From Panicum virgatum (lineage: Eukaryota; Streptophyta; Magnoliopsida; Poales; Poaceae), in the NCBI RefSeq assembly GCF_016808335.1, contig NC_053147.1, positions 66,214,960 through 66,278,959 of the forward strand: a DNA stretch of 64,000 nt. The letters are read 5' to 3'. The notes under the pieces were generated by a model. It worked only from the letters and a program-made list of their open reading frames with translations. It had not been told where the DNA came from and did no database searches. Below are positions 44,309 to 56,306 of this stretch, piece after piece. Numbering within the stretch: position 1 is the stretch's first letter; each line of letters starts with the position of its first letter. The translations under genes and the position numbers were made by a program.

Positions 44309-47300
44309 TGTAACACCCGGTTTATAAAAGAACATAAACCGAGCAATCATATACGTGCCAGGATCAAGTCACACGTATATACAACAGAATGAACAGTATA
44401 TCATAGCACATATCACGTAAAAAGATATAATAAAGCGAATACGAATGTTATTTATTACAATAATGACAAAATGTCTGATACAGCGGAAGCGAAGTACAAA
44501 TACGGTAAAAACTCTCCGAAGCTGAGCAGGGCGCCACAGGGACGTCGACTGGGAGACGAACGCCTAGAAGTCCTCGTAGTCCTGGTAGCGCTGAGCGAAC
44601 TCCCTCGCGTCGGCAGGAACTGAGCAGCAGTAGCGTAGCCAAGAGGAAAAAGTAGAGAAGAGGCAAGAGTGAGTACACAACCGTACTCAACAAGTATATC
44701 ACAAACTATGAGGCTCTAAGGTTGGCTGACTCAACTGCATTAGCTTTTAATCTTGGCAAAATTTTATTAAAGCTATTTATTACAAGTTGATGAATTACCA
44801 TTAACCCAGTTACATAGTAATTAGTCAAATTTAATCATGATACTACTGAGAACCATACCAAAACCAAGCCACCAAGGTAACCCCGAGAGGCACCCTCTCG
44901 TCGGAAGGGGCTAACCCCACTAATCAAAAGGAGGATCTGGGCCGCTCATAACCGTGAGCACGGCTAGTATACCAGTTTTACACTCTGCAGAGGTTGCACA
45001 TCTTTACCCACAAGTCGTGAGCTACGCCAGTTGTTCATCACACTTCCTTAGGTGAGATGACTAGCAATCTCACTACGAGGCCGTTACAAAGGACACGTTG
45101 GTAAGGTGTAACCGCTAAGGAATCAGGCTCCGCAACGATGGTAACCACCTCGAGGGGGTACAAGACACACAGACCAGCCTCGTAGCCTGGCCACCATTGA
45201 AGCTCACCACCCCCCATGCCCCGTCGGTAAGTTACTCCCGAACCAAAATGGCCTAATTAGTAAGCCAAGACCGTCCCATTCCAGTCTTGTGGTAGCGCTG
45301 TTGTCCCAGGTTGTCGCTCTATGAACCGGTCCTTATGGAGAGTGGCCAACCAAGCACTAAGCACCGTGCTGGCCCCCCTAAACCATGTTTCTAACAAAAA
45401 CCAATTTTAACGAGAAGTGAGCCACTCAAGCCACACAGAGTGCCACTCTCAGGATTAAATTCAAGTAAACCATTAGTCAAATTAATTAAAAAGGACCAGA
45501 GTGTGTTATAGCGCAGCAACCTAGCACAACTAACCAAAATGCAACCCAAAGGTATATATAAAGGATATAAAGTGGCTAGGAAATCCTTATAGGCATACAG
45601 TATTATAATGCAGTATGAAATTGTAATTAAAGGTGATAGGTTGTTCATGTTATACTTGCCTTCCTCGTACTGCTCCTGCTGCTGCTCAAAGTGCTCGGAA
45701 GACGGCTACTCCGGGTACTGGTACTGGAGCTCCTCAGATGGATCAGCGTCTACTCACGAACACATGGCCAAAACAATGCACAACAATAAGCATACAAGCA
45801 AACACTAACAAAAACTAAGAAACAGTATATCAATACATAAAAACAGCAAGAAAAACTAAGCCTAAACTGTTCTACGCGTTACAACGATCGCGTGGATATA
45901 AAGAACGCCTAAAACGGAGCTAAGACGCATAATCTAGGCTAAAAACAAGGTTCAGGGGCTTATTTGTAAGAAAAACAGGGTTCCAGGGACTTTTCTGCGA
46001 AAACCGAGGGCTAAAACGTAATTAAAGCATAGCTATAGGGGCTAACGTGCAAAAACACGAGGACAGGGACGGCGGGCACTATTTTCGGAAAGAGCAGGGG
46101 CCTAAACATTAAAAACAGGACCTATACGTAATTATTTTTGACTAAGGCTGGACCGCGGGTTGAATCTAAGAAAACCGAGGGGCTCTTTAACAATTGTGCC
46201 AGGCCGAAGGGGTACGCGTGATCCTCGGCCGTCGGATCTGGATCTGGCGGCTCGGATCTAACCGTTACGGCGTTCTAATCTTGGGCGTCCAACGAAGATC
46301 GGGCGGCTCTGGATGGATGAGGCGCGGGCGGCCGCGCGGGGCAACGCCGGCGACGTTTCCCACGGCGGCGCTCGGCAATACTCGCCGGAGTTCGGCGATT
46401 TCGAGGCTCCAGGGGTCGGTTCGAGGTGGGGTTTGGCCTGGGATGATCACCGAGACATGCGTGATCCACCCAAGGCTTCTGCTGGGCGCGGGGAAGGCCG
46501 GAGCGGCGGGTTCGACGGCGGAGGCGGCTCGGCGGCCACGGAGTTCGCCGGAACTCGGTGCCTGGGCGCCTAGAGCGTGCCAGGGCCTACGAGATCTAGC
46601 GCACAGGGATCAAGGGGCCCGGGCGGTGCTCACCGTGGGGTCGTGGTGGCCGGAGTTGCGGCGCAGGGAGGTCGTCGTCGTGAACCGGCGGCGAAGGCGG
46701 GGCGTAGCTCGTGGCCGGGGTCGAGGAAGGGGCCTCCGGGCGCCTGAGCGGTGCGGGTCGACGCGTCGTGCTCCTACGAAGCCGGTGGGGTGGTCAGCGT
46801 GAGCGGAGCGGCACCAGCGGCAAGCAATTGCTCGGATCAGAGTTACCTGCGGCGGCGGAATCCGGGGAAAATCCGGCGCAGGCAAAGGTCGAGGTTGGGG
46901 TTGGTGGCCGCAGTGCTGCTCCTGGTGCTCTGGCGAAGCTCCTGCAAGGTTGGCCGGGGTTGTGGCACGGCGGAGCGGCGAGTCCGCGGCGGCGCAGGGG
47001 CGGAGCTGAGGCGGGCGAGCGGCTAGGGTTTGGAGCGGCGGCTGCGGTGGAGGTGGGGTGCAGGGGGTGCGGCTGCGGGCTAAAAAGAAGGGGGCCCGAG
47101 ATCTGGGCGTGCGGGATGGGCAGGGGAATCACGGCGAGGATCACGGCCGTGATTCGGGAGGCCGTTGAGCGCGGGCGCGTCGGGGAAGGAGGACCTGGCA
47201 AGCGGGCCCGGATGGTCGGCGGGGCGAGGTGGGGACGCGGTCGAGTGCAGGCCCAGGCGGTCAGCGAGCGCGGGTGACGCGCGGGAGTGAGAGGGGCGTC

Positions 47301-47774
47301 TGACGCGTGGGGCCCAGGTGGCAGGCGGGTGAGCGGGACGCGACGACGCGCTCGCGGGCTGAGCGAAGAGGGAGCGGTCGGGCGCACTGGGCCTCGCGGG
47401 ATTGGGCCGCGCACGGGGTTCGCTGGGCCGAGCGGGAAAGAGTGAAAAGGAGCTGGGCTGGGTTGGGCCCGCTTCGGGTTTTGGGCTGGATTCTGGTTTT
47501 GGGTTTTCTTTATCCTTTTCTATTTCTATTTCCAAAACAACCAAAGTTTGAATTCAAACAAATTGAATTCAAACGCCCTAGCACTCAACCAAAATAAACA
47601 AAATATGCACCAGCATGAATGCAACAACAAAGTTTTAACCTTAGACAAAATTTTAATCACTTAATCGAACAAAATTTTAGATTAAATGCAAGTCTAACAC
47701 ATTAAACCTTAGAAAATTTAAATAAAGCCAATTAAATTTATTAATAAATGCTGAATTTAAATTAGGGTGTTACA
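44309..47774 (-). repeat. LTR-B2 (3466 bp)
   Basis: Second copy of LTR-B, almost identical to LTR-B1 (small differences such as GGCCGCGCGGGG near 46329). It is the 3' LTR of internal 2. Confidence 0.9.
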
Positions 47775-47792
47775 TACCCTACCCCCTTAAAG
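47775..47792 (-). other. Polypurine tract of internal 2
   Basis: Same CTTTAAGGGGGTAGGG minus-strand tract as in internal 1. Confidence 0.75.
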
Positions 47793-47810
47793 AAATCTCG
47801 TCCCCGAGAT

Positions 47811-50800
47811 TTAGCTGGGCTGGCTAGCAAAGAGATCTGGATAGGTCTTCTTCAACTCATCTTCTCGCTCCCAAGTAGCCTCAGCTTCACTGTGGTGACT
47901 CCACTAAACTCTGCACATCTTGATGCGCTTGTTCCGAGTAACCCTTTCTGATGTCTCCAGAATCTTCACCGGATGCTCAGTATAAGTCAGATCTTCCTGG
48001 ACATCTACTCCATCCAGTGGTGCCTGTTCCTCGGGTACTCGCAGACACCTCTTCAGCTGAGATATATGGAAGACATCATGAACTCCTGAGAGGCTGGTGG
48101 GCAACTCCAGGCGATAAGCAACTTCGCCTTTCCTCTCTAGCACCTTGAATGGCCCCACATACCGAGGTGCTAACTTCCCTTTGACATTGAATCTGCGGAT
48201 CCCTCTCATCGGAGACACCTTCAAGTACACATAATCACCAACACTGAAAGTCAGGTCTCTCCGTTTGCCATCTGCATAGCTCTTTTGCCTGCTCTGTGCA
48301 ATCCTCAGATTTTCTCGCACAGCCTGAACCATCTGCTCTGCATCATCTATGATCTCAGGGCCAAAGAGCTGCTTCTCACCAATCTGATCCCAATAGAGAG
48401 GAGTCCTGCACTTTCTGCCATACAATGCCTCAAAGGGGGACTTCTTCAGACTGGCCTAATAGCTGTTGTTATATGAGAACTCAGCATATGACAGGCACTT
48501 ATCCCAACTAGTACCATACTGAATAGCACAAGCTCTCAGCATATCCTCCAACACTTGGTTGGTTCTCTCTGTCTGCCCATCTATCTGAGGGTGATAAGCC
48601 GTACTGAAACGCAGCTTCGTATCCAACGAATCATGGAGCTGCTCCCAGAACCGAGAAGTGAACTGAGACCCTCTGTCAGATATAATCTTCTTGGGCACAC
48701 CATGTAAGCAGACAATCCGAGAGATGTACAACTCTGCCAGTCTAGCACCAGAGTATGTAGTGTTCACTGGAATGAAGTGAGCAACCTTCGTCAGACGATC
48801 CACTACTACCCAAATGGAGTTGTACCCTTTCTGAGTACGAGGCAATCCAACAATGAAGTCCATAGTGATCTCCTCCCATTTCCACTCTGGAATCTTCAAA
48901 GGCTGCAATAGACCTGCTGGCCTCTGATGCTCAGCCTTGACACGCTGACAGGTGTCACAAATAGCCACGTACTCTGCCACTGAACGCTTCATCCCATACC
49001 ACCAGAAACGTTCCTTCAGATCATAATACATCTTTGTGCTGCCCGGATGAATAGAATAAGTTGTATCATGGGCCTCACTCAGAATCAACTTCCGAAGATC
49101 ATGCACATCAGGCACGCAGATCCGGTTCTTGTACCACAAAGTACTCTGATCATCCTCTCTGAAATGAGGAGCCTTGCCCTTCTTGAGCAACTCACGAATC
49201 TCCTGCAGCTTCTCATCATCTTTCTGATGCTGCCGGATCTCTGACTCTAGAGTCGGTACCGCCTCAAATGCTGCACTGGAAGTATGATGCAAGAAGCCCA
49301 GGCTCAACTGCTCGAACTCCTCGCATAACTCTAGAGGCATCTGGAAAGCCACGGCCATGTTGACATAGCTTCTCCTGCTCAAAGCATCTGCTACAACATT
49401 GGCCTTGCCCGGATGATAGTGAATCTACAGGTCATAATCCTTGACTAACTCTAGCCATCTTCTCTGCCGCATGTTCAGCTCATTCTGCGTGAAAATGTAC
49501 TTGAGGCTCTTGTGATCAGTGTAAATATCACACCGCTGTCCATACAAGTAATGCCTCCAAATCTTCAGAGCGTGCACAACTGCGGCTAACTCAAGATCAT
49601 GAGTGGGATAATTCAGCTCATGCCGACGCAACTGCCGTGACGCATAAGCTATCACCCTGCCCTCCTGCATCAGAACACACCCAAGACCATCCTTCGAAGC
49701 ATCACAATATACCGTGAACCTCTCCGTCTGGTCTGGCAGAGTCAGGACTGGCGCCGTAGTCAACCTTTTCTTCAGCTCATCAAAGGCCCTCTGACGCTCA
49801 TCAGTCCACACGAAAGCCACATTCTTCTCTAGCAAGGAAGTAAAAGGCTTCGCGATCTTGGAGAAATTCTCAATGAACCTCCGATAATATCCAGCTAAGC
49901 CCAAGAAAGACCTGACTTCCTTCACTGTCTGCGGTGTCTCCCACTCTAGCACATCCTTCACCTTGCTCGGATCAACAGCAATGCCTCCCTGAGAGATAAC
50001 ATGACCGAGGAATGGAACCTCGTCAATCCAGAACTCGCACTTGATGAACTTGGCATACAGCTGATGCTCTCTCAATCTCTGCAATACGAGTCTCAGATGC
50101 TCCTCATGCTCTTCTTCTGTCTTGGAGAAGATCAGAATATCATCAATGAAAATCACCACAAAGACATCCAGATAATCCATGAAGACCATGTTCATCAGAT
50201 GCATGAAGAAAGCCGGGGCATTAGTCAAGCCGAAGGACATGACCGTATACTCATATAGCCCGTACTTGCAAGTGAATGCCGTCTTCGGAATATCCCCAGG
50301 ACGGATCCTCAGCTGAAAATAACCCGAACGAAGATCAATCTTCGAGAATATACGAGCACCTCGAAGCAGATCGAAGAGATCCTCAATACGGGGCAGTGGA
50401 TGCTTGTTCTTGATAGTGACTGCATTCAGCTCCCGATAATCGACACACATCCTCTTCGAGCCATCCTTCTTATCTACCAGCAACAATGGAAAAGCCCAAG
50501 GAGAGAAGCTGCGACGGATATAGCCCTTGGCTAGCAACTCATCAATAGTTTTCTTGACTTCTTCATGCTCTATAGGTGCCATACGGTAGGGCCGCTTTGC
50601 AATAGGAGCTGTGCCAGGCAAGAGATCAATACAAAACTCAATGGCGCGTTCAGGCGGCATACCTGGCAGATCATCCGGAAAGACATCCGGGAATTCAGAC
50701 ACCACGCGAATACCATCCGTGGGTCTAGCCTCCATCTGATGAAGAAATCCCGAAGGCTCTGAAGCACTGACTGTCACCTCTTGGCCATTAGATGCTGTCA

Positions 50801-52295
50801 GGTGAACTGCCCGATGAGCACAATCAATACAGACTCCCCACTTAGCAAGAGTATCCATTCCCAGAATCACATCGATACCCTTGGTGTCTAGCACCCTCAG
50901 ATCAGCACTGAACGTTGCCCCCCTTATGGCTACACTGACTTGGGGGCAGATAATATGGGATCTCAACTCCCCTCCCGGTGAAGAGACTAGCAGACACTTC
51001 CTTAATGCAGTGGTAAAGAAACTATGCTCCTCAACAAATGACTTGGTGATGAAAGAATGAGTAGCACCAGTATCGAAAAGCACTGTAGCTGGATGGGAGT
51101 TGACCATGAACGTACCAATAACCACGTTAGGAGCCTCGGCCGCTGACTCGGCCGTCACGTGGTTCACTCTGCCCTGTGCTGGCGCCCTGGGCTGAGCTGG
51201 GCGCCCCTGCTGTCCCGCCTGCGCCTTCCGGGGGCAAGTGTTGGCGTAGTGCCCCGGCTGGCCGCAGTGATAGCAGACGCGAGGAGGTGCTGGAGCCTGC
51301 TGTCCGGTAGGAGCTGCCGGACGTGGAGCCTGCGGTGCTGGCGGAGCTGGTGGAGCACGAGCCGGAGGTGTCGGTAACCTCGGGCCCTGACCTGCCTGCT
51401 GTTGCTGTCGAGGCGGGTACTGCTGCGGCCTCTGCTGGTACTGCTGGGGAGGCCGGTACTGCTGCTGGTATGGCTGAGGCGGCTGGAGGCGAGGACGAGT
51501 GTTGCTGCCGGAAGCAACGGGGACAATCTTCCTCTTCTTGTCCTCCATCTCCAAGTGCTTGCGCTCAGTGTTGAGTGCGCTGTCAACCAGTTGGTTGAAG
51601 TCGTCGAAGCGGAGGTTGAGCAGCGCATACTGGAGGTAGTCCTCAAGGCCCTCCATGAAGTGTTCCTGCTTCTTGCGGTCATCCACAACCTCAGCAGGGG
51701 CATAGCGAGCAAGCTGCAAGAATCGATCACGATACTCCGTGACCGTCATAGTCCCCTGCTTCAATGCAAGGAACTCCTTCTGCTTCGTCTTCATAACGCC
51801 CGCGGGGACGTTGTGGCTGCGGAACCGCTCCCTGAACTGGAGCCAAGTGAGAGACTCACGGTCCTGAACTGTGTGGGACTCCCACCAGTCCAAAGCTGCC
51901 CCTCGCAGTTGTCCTGCTGCGTACAGAACTCGCTCCCGATCATCGCACTGGGCGATGTCCAGCTGACGCTCCACTGCACGGAGCCAGTCGTCAGCCTGAA
52001 GAGGGTCGGACGTGTGAGAGAACGTCGGCGGGTGACCCCTCAGGAACTCAGCACGCCTGTCGCGGGTCTGCGGAGGTGGAGGAGGCGGTGGTTGAGCGTG
52101 GATCTGCTGCAGCGCCTGAACAGTGTTGTTCAGGGTGGCCATCATCTGCATCTGGAGCTGAAAGAACTGCTCCGGAGTCAAGGGTGGAGGCATCGGCATC
52201 CCGGTACCCTGGTTGTTCTGACCCTGGTTGTTCTGACCCTGCTGATCAGAACCGCGCCTGGTGTTCACCATCTGATTTTGGACAAAAGATCTCAC
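47811..52295 (-). pseudogene. gag-pol: Internal 2 gag-pol polyprotein (chromovirus), three TAG stops, frame otherwise open
   Basis: The frame runs from the ATG at 52295 to TAA at 47811, 1494 codons, with TAG only at 49425, 48456 and 47904. The first open part is 956 residues: proline/glutamine-rich N-terminus, gag core at about 80-250, CCHC knuckle 341-354, protease DTG at 408-410, RT with FIDDI at 716-720, RNase H from about 861. Beyond the first stop come the integrase zinc region, the D, D, E core with the normal GQTERTNQ, and the chromodomain-like tail. It differs from internal 1 by lacking the gag stop, by a 12-base tandem duplication near 52230 (an extra QNNQ-type repeat), and by few substitutions. 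No frameshift was found. Confidence 0.85.
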
Positions 52296-52828
52296 GAGTA
52301 AGGATATTGCAGGAATAAATTCTGAAGGATATGATGACTCTTTGCGGAAAAAGACTCAGACCTGATAAAGTAGACAGGATAGAGTGGACTGTTTTACCCC
52401 CAACGATTTAACTCATTTTATTTAATTAATTTAACTTTAACATCAGAGTGATTTTCTCTAAACAAATTTAAACTACTAAGCTATGCAATCATTCAAAAAT
52501 CCAAATCAAACATGTAGCATAATAACAAGCAGACAATTTTCACAATTTAGCTGAGTTTAACATACGACTCGACTAACACAATGCGTCGCGGAACGTGCTA
52601 TCGTATTATTATAAAAGGGTCACCTAGCTAATACTCATGGTGGTCAGATGACTGATTCAGGCCAAATCTACGAAAACTATTCTTTAGAGAGAGAAATCAA
52701 GGCAAGACGAGTAAAAGTCTTAGAATTCAAGGGGTATAATGGTAAAATAGTTTCAGCAGGCAAGGATGGAAGAGAAGAGGTCCTAAAACTCGACCAGTTC
52801 TATCTAGGCTTCGTCCTACAGTCGATAC
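52296..52828 (-). other. Untranslated leader of internal 2
   Basis: Same as the leader of internal 1, non-coding, with a few substitutions. Confidence 0.6.
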
Positions 52829-52841
52829 GGCTCTGATACCA
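52829..52841 (-). other. Primer binding site of internal 2 (initiator tRNA-Met)
   Basis: GGCTCTGATACCA, three bases from LTR-A3. Confidence 0.9.
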
Positions 52842-52844
52842 CTC

Positions 52845-55800
52845 TGTAACACCCGGTTTATAAAAGAACATAAACCGAGCAATCATATACGTGCCAGGAT
52901 CAAGTCACACGTATATACAACAGAATGAACAGTATATCATAGCACATATCACGTAAAAAGATATAAATAAGCGAATACGAATGTTATTTATTACATTAAT
53001 GACAAGAATGTCTGATACAGCGGAAACGAAGTACAAATACGAATAAAACTCTCCGAAGCTGAGCAGGGCGCCACAGGGACGTCGACTGGGAGACGAACGC
53101 CTAGAAGTCCTCGTAGTCCTGGAAGCGCTGAGCGAACTCCCTCGCGTCGGCAGGAACTGAGCAGCAGTAGAGTATCCAAGAGGAAAAAGTAGAGAAGAGG
53201 CAAGGGTGAGTACACAACTTGTACTCAACAAGTATAACACAAACTATGAGGCTCTAGGTTGGCTGACTGACTGCATTAGCTTTTAAGTCTTGGCAAAATT
53301 TTATTTAAGCTATTTACTACGAGTTGATGAATTACCATTAACCCAGTTGCATAGTAATTAATCAAAATTAATTATGTAATTACTGAGAACCATACCAAAA
53401 CCACCAAGGTAACCCCGAGAGGCACCCCCTCGTCGGAAGGAGCTAACCCCACTAATCAAAAGGAGGATCTGGGCCGCTCATAACCGTGAGCACGGCTAGT
53501 ATACCAGTTTTACACTCTGCAGAGGTTGCACATCTTTACCCACAAGTCGTGAGCTACGCCAGTTGTTCATCACACTTCCTTAGGTGAGATGACTAGCAAA
53601 ATCACTACGAGGCCGTTACAAAGGACACGTTGGTAAGGTGTAACCGCTAAGGATTCAGGCAATGCAACGATGGTACCCACCTCGAGGGGTGCGCACACCA
53701 AGCCTCGTAGCCTAGGCACCATTGAGGCTTGACTCCCCTCTTACCCCGTCGGTAAGTTACTCCCGAACCAAAATGGCCTAATTAGTAAGCCAAGACCGTC
53801 CCATTCCAGTCTTGTGGTAGCGCTGTTGTCCCAGGTTGTCGCTCTATGAACCGGTCCTTATGGAGAGTGGCCAACCAGGCAGTAAGCACTGTGCTGGCCC
53901 CCTAAACCATGTTTCTAATAAAACCAATTTTAAATGAGACGTGAGCCACTCAAGCCACACAGAGGGTCACTCTCAGAATTAAGTTGCATATACCATTAAT
54001 CAAATTAATTAAAAAGGACAATTATGTGTTATAGCGCGGCACCTAGCACAACTAACCAAAATGCATCCCAAGGATATATATATAAAGGATAAATGTGGCT
54101 AGGAAATCCTTATAGGCATTCAATATTAAATGCAGTATGGAATTTGTATTTAAAGGTGATAGGTTGTTCATGTTATACTTGCCTTCCTCGTACTGCTCCT
54201 GCTGCTGCTCAAAGTGCTCGGAAGACGGCTGCTCTGGGTACTGGTACTGGGGCTCCTCAGATGGATCAACGTCTACTCACGAACACATGGCCAAAAACAA
54301 TGCACAATAATAAGCATACAAGCAAACACTAATAAAAACTAAGAAATAGTACATCAATACATAAAAATAGCACACTAAACTAGTCTAAAACTATTCTACG
54401 CGTTACAACGATCGCGTGGACGCAAAAACCACCTAAAACGGAGCTAAAACGCGTATTCTAGGCCAAAAACAAGGTTCAGGGGCTTATTTGTAAGAAAAAC
54501 AGGGTTCCAGAGACTTTTCTGCTAAGACCGAGGGCTAAAATGTAATTAAACATTAAATCTAAGGGCTAGCGTGCAAAAACACAGGGCCTGGACTGCGGGT
54601 GCAAATCCGGGAAAGCTCAGGGGCTAAAGCGTTAAAACAGGGACCTAACTGGAATTAACTTTGAACTAGAAAGGATGGCGGGATAATTAGCAAAGAGTCC
54701 AGGGACTCTTTAACAAAAACACCAGGCGAACCGTTATCTTCGGTTCAGGGCTGTTAGATCTCGATCTGGCGGCTCAAGTTTGCTGGGCGCGAGATCTAAT
54801 CTAGGCCGTAGGATTCGGATCGGGCGGCTACAGGCAAAGGGAGGCGCGGGCGGCGGCGGAACACGCCGGCGGTGAACTCCCGCGGCGGCGCAGCGCCGGA
54901 GTAAGCCGAATCCGGCCTTCCCGGGGTCGAATAAAGCGGGATTTGGGCCGTGAGGGGACTACGCGATACGCGTAGTCCACCTGGGGCCTTTGCGGGCCTC
55001 GGGGAGGTCCGCGGCAGGGCGTGCTGCGGCGGCGGCGGGTTTCCGTGGCGGCGCTCGCCGGAGCGCGGCGTTTGGTGCCTTGGGTGCGCCTTGGCTACGG
55101 GGAAAAGCGCAGAAGCAAGAGGGGGGTCGGGGCGCAGCTCACCGAGGGGTCGAGGCGGTCGGACTTGCAGCGTAGAGGCCCGGCGACTTCGACCGGCGAC
55201 GGTGATGGGGCGGCGTTCGCGGAGGGGAGTGCTACGGGGCTCCTCCGGAACCTTGAGTGACACGGGTAGATGCGCGGCGTCGCTGCGAAACCGTAGCCGG
55301 GGTCAGGGAGGTCCAGGGATCACTGAAGACGATGAATTGCCGTGGAGTAGGGACTCACCGTCGAACGAACTGGGCGCAATTCTGGCGAGGTGGGGCCTGG
55401 GTTCCGGGGCAAGGAACTTGGGGAGTTCCCTGGGGTTACGGCGATGCTCTTGCGAGGGTTTTCCGGAGCTCCGGTGCGGCGGGGGGGACATGGCCGCGGC
55501 GGCGGGTGCTATGCTCTGACTCCGGGAACACGGCGGCGCGGCTAGGGTTTTGGGGCGGCGCTGATGGGGGAATGGGGAGCAGGGTATCCGCGGGCTGGGG
55601 TTAAGAAGGGCAGGGCGAGCCTCGGCGTGCGGGTCACGCGGAAACGGATCACGGCGAGAATTACGGCGGGATTGCGGAGAGGCCGGTGCTGCGTGGCGCG
55701 GGCGCGGGGGAGAGACGGAGCTGACCGGCGGGCCATCCCTATCAGCGAAGGCGCGAGCGCTGGCAAGTGGGCCGGGGTGCGGGAGCGGGGCGCCGTGCGC

Positions 55801-56306
55801 GTCGAGCTGGGCTGAGCGGGCGACGCTGGCGGGTGGGACCGGCAGGTCGGGGCGAACGACGCGCGGCTGGGCCGGACTGAGCGGGGAGGAGGGAGTGGGC
55901 CGCGTGGGGAGAGGGTGAACCCGGGCCGTGCCGGCTGTGGGGGTTGCTGGGCCCGCGTGAGGGGAAAGGTGGGAGGGCTGGGCTGCTGGTTTTGGGCTGG
56001 GGAAAAGGGGAGTGGGCCATGGGCCGGGTTGAGTTGGTTTGAGCTATTCTAATCTTTTCTCTTTCTTCTTTTTCGAACCACACAACCTATTTGAATTCAA
56101 ATTTAAATTTGAATTCAACCCTAACACTCAATCAAATAAAATTATGCACCAGCATGTATGCACAACATGTTGAACCTAAAATAAATTTTAGTTACTTATG
56201 GAACAAAAATTAGATTAAATGTAAGACTAAACAAATTAAATCCTAGAAAATTAAATAAACCAATTAGATTTATTATTAACTAGGAAAATTAAGTTAGGGT
56301 GTTACA
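52845..56306 (-). repeat. LTR-A3 (3462 bp), right outer LTR of the array
   Basis: The most divergent of the three A LTRs: an extra short insertion near 54855 (GGCGGCGGAACACGCCGG region) and several substitutions in the GC-rich centre. It carries the same 28-bp palindrome at 56091-56118. The target duplication CAGAT follows. Confidence 0.9.

Larger units (their letters stand above)
27760..56306 (-). mobile_element. 28.5-kb tandem composite retrotransposon array
   Basis: Order on the plus strand: LTR-A1, fragment 1, LTR-B1, internal 1, LTR-A2, fragment 2, LTR-B2, internal 2, LTR-A3. Starts of LTR-A are spaced 12538 and 12547 bases apart. The whole array is flanked by CAGAT (27755-27759 and 56307-56311), so it occupies one insertion site. 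The repeats are near-identical but carry private substitutions and small indels. The shape is the product expected from unequal recombination between the end LTRs of two copies of a composite element. Confidence 0.85.

Noticed and set aside
27760..56306. Several independent insertions of the same family
   Set aside because: Inner LTR boundaries lack paired 5-bp duplications; only the outermost pair (CAGAT) matches, and the units repeat in the same order.
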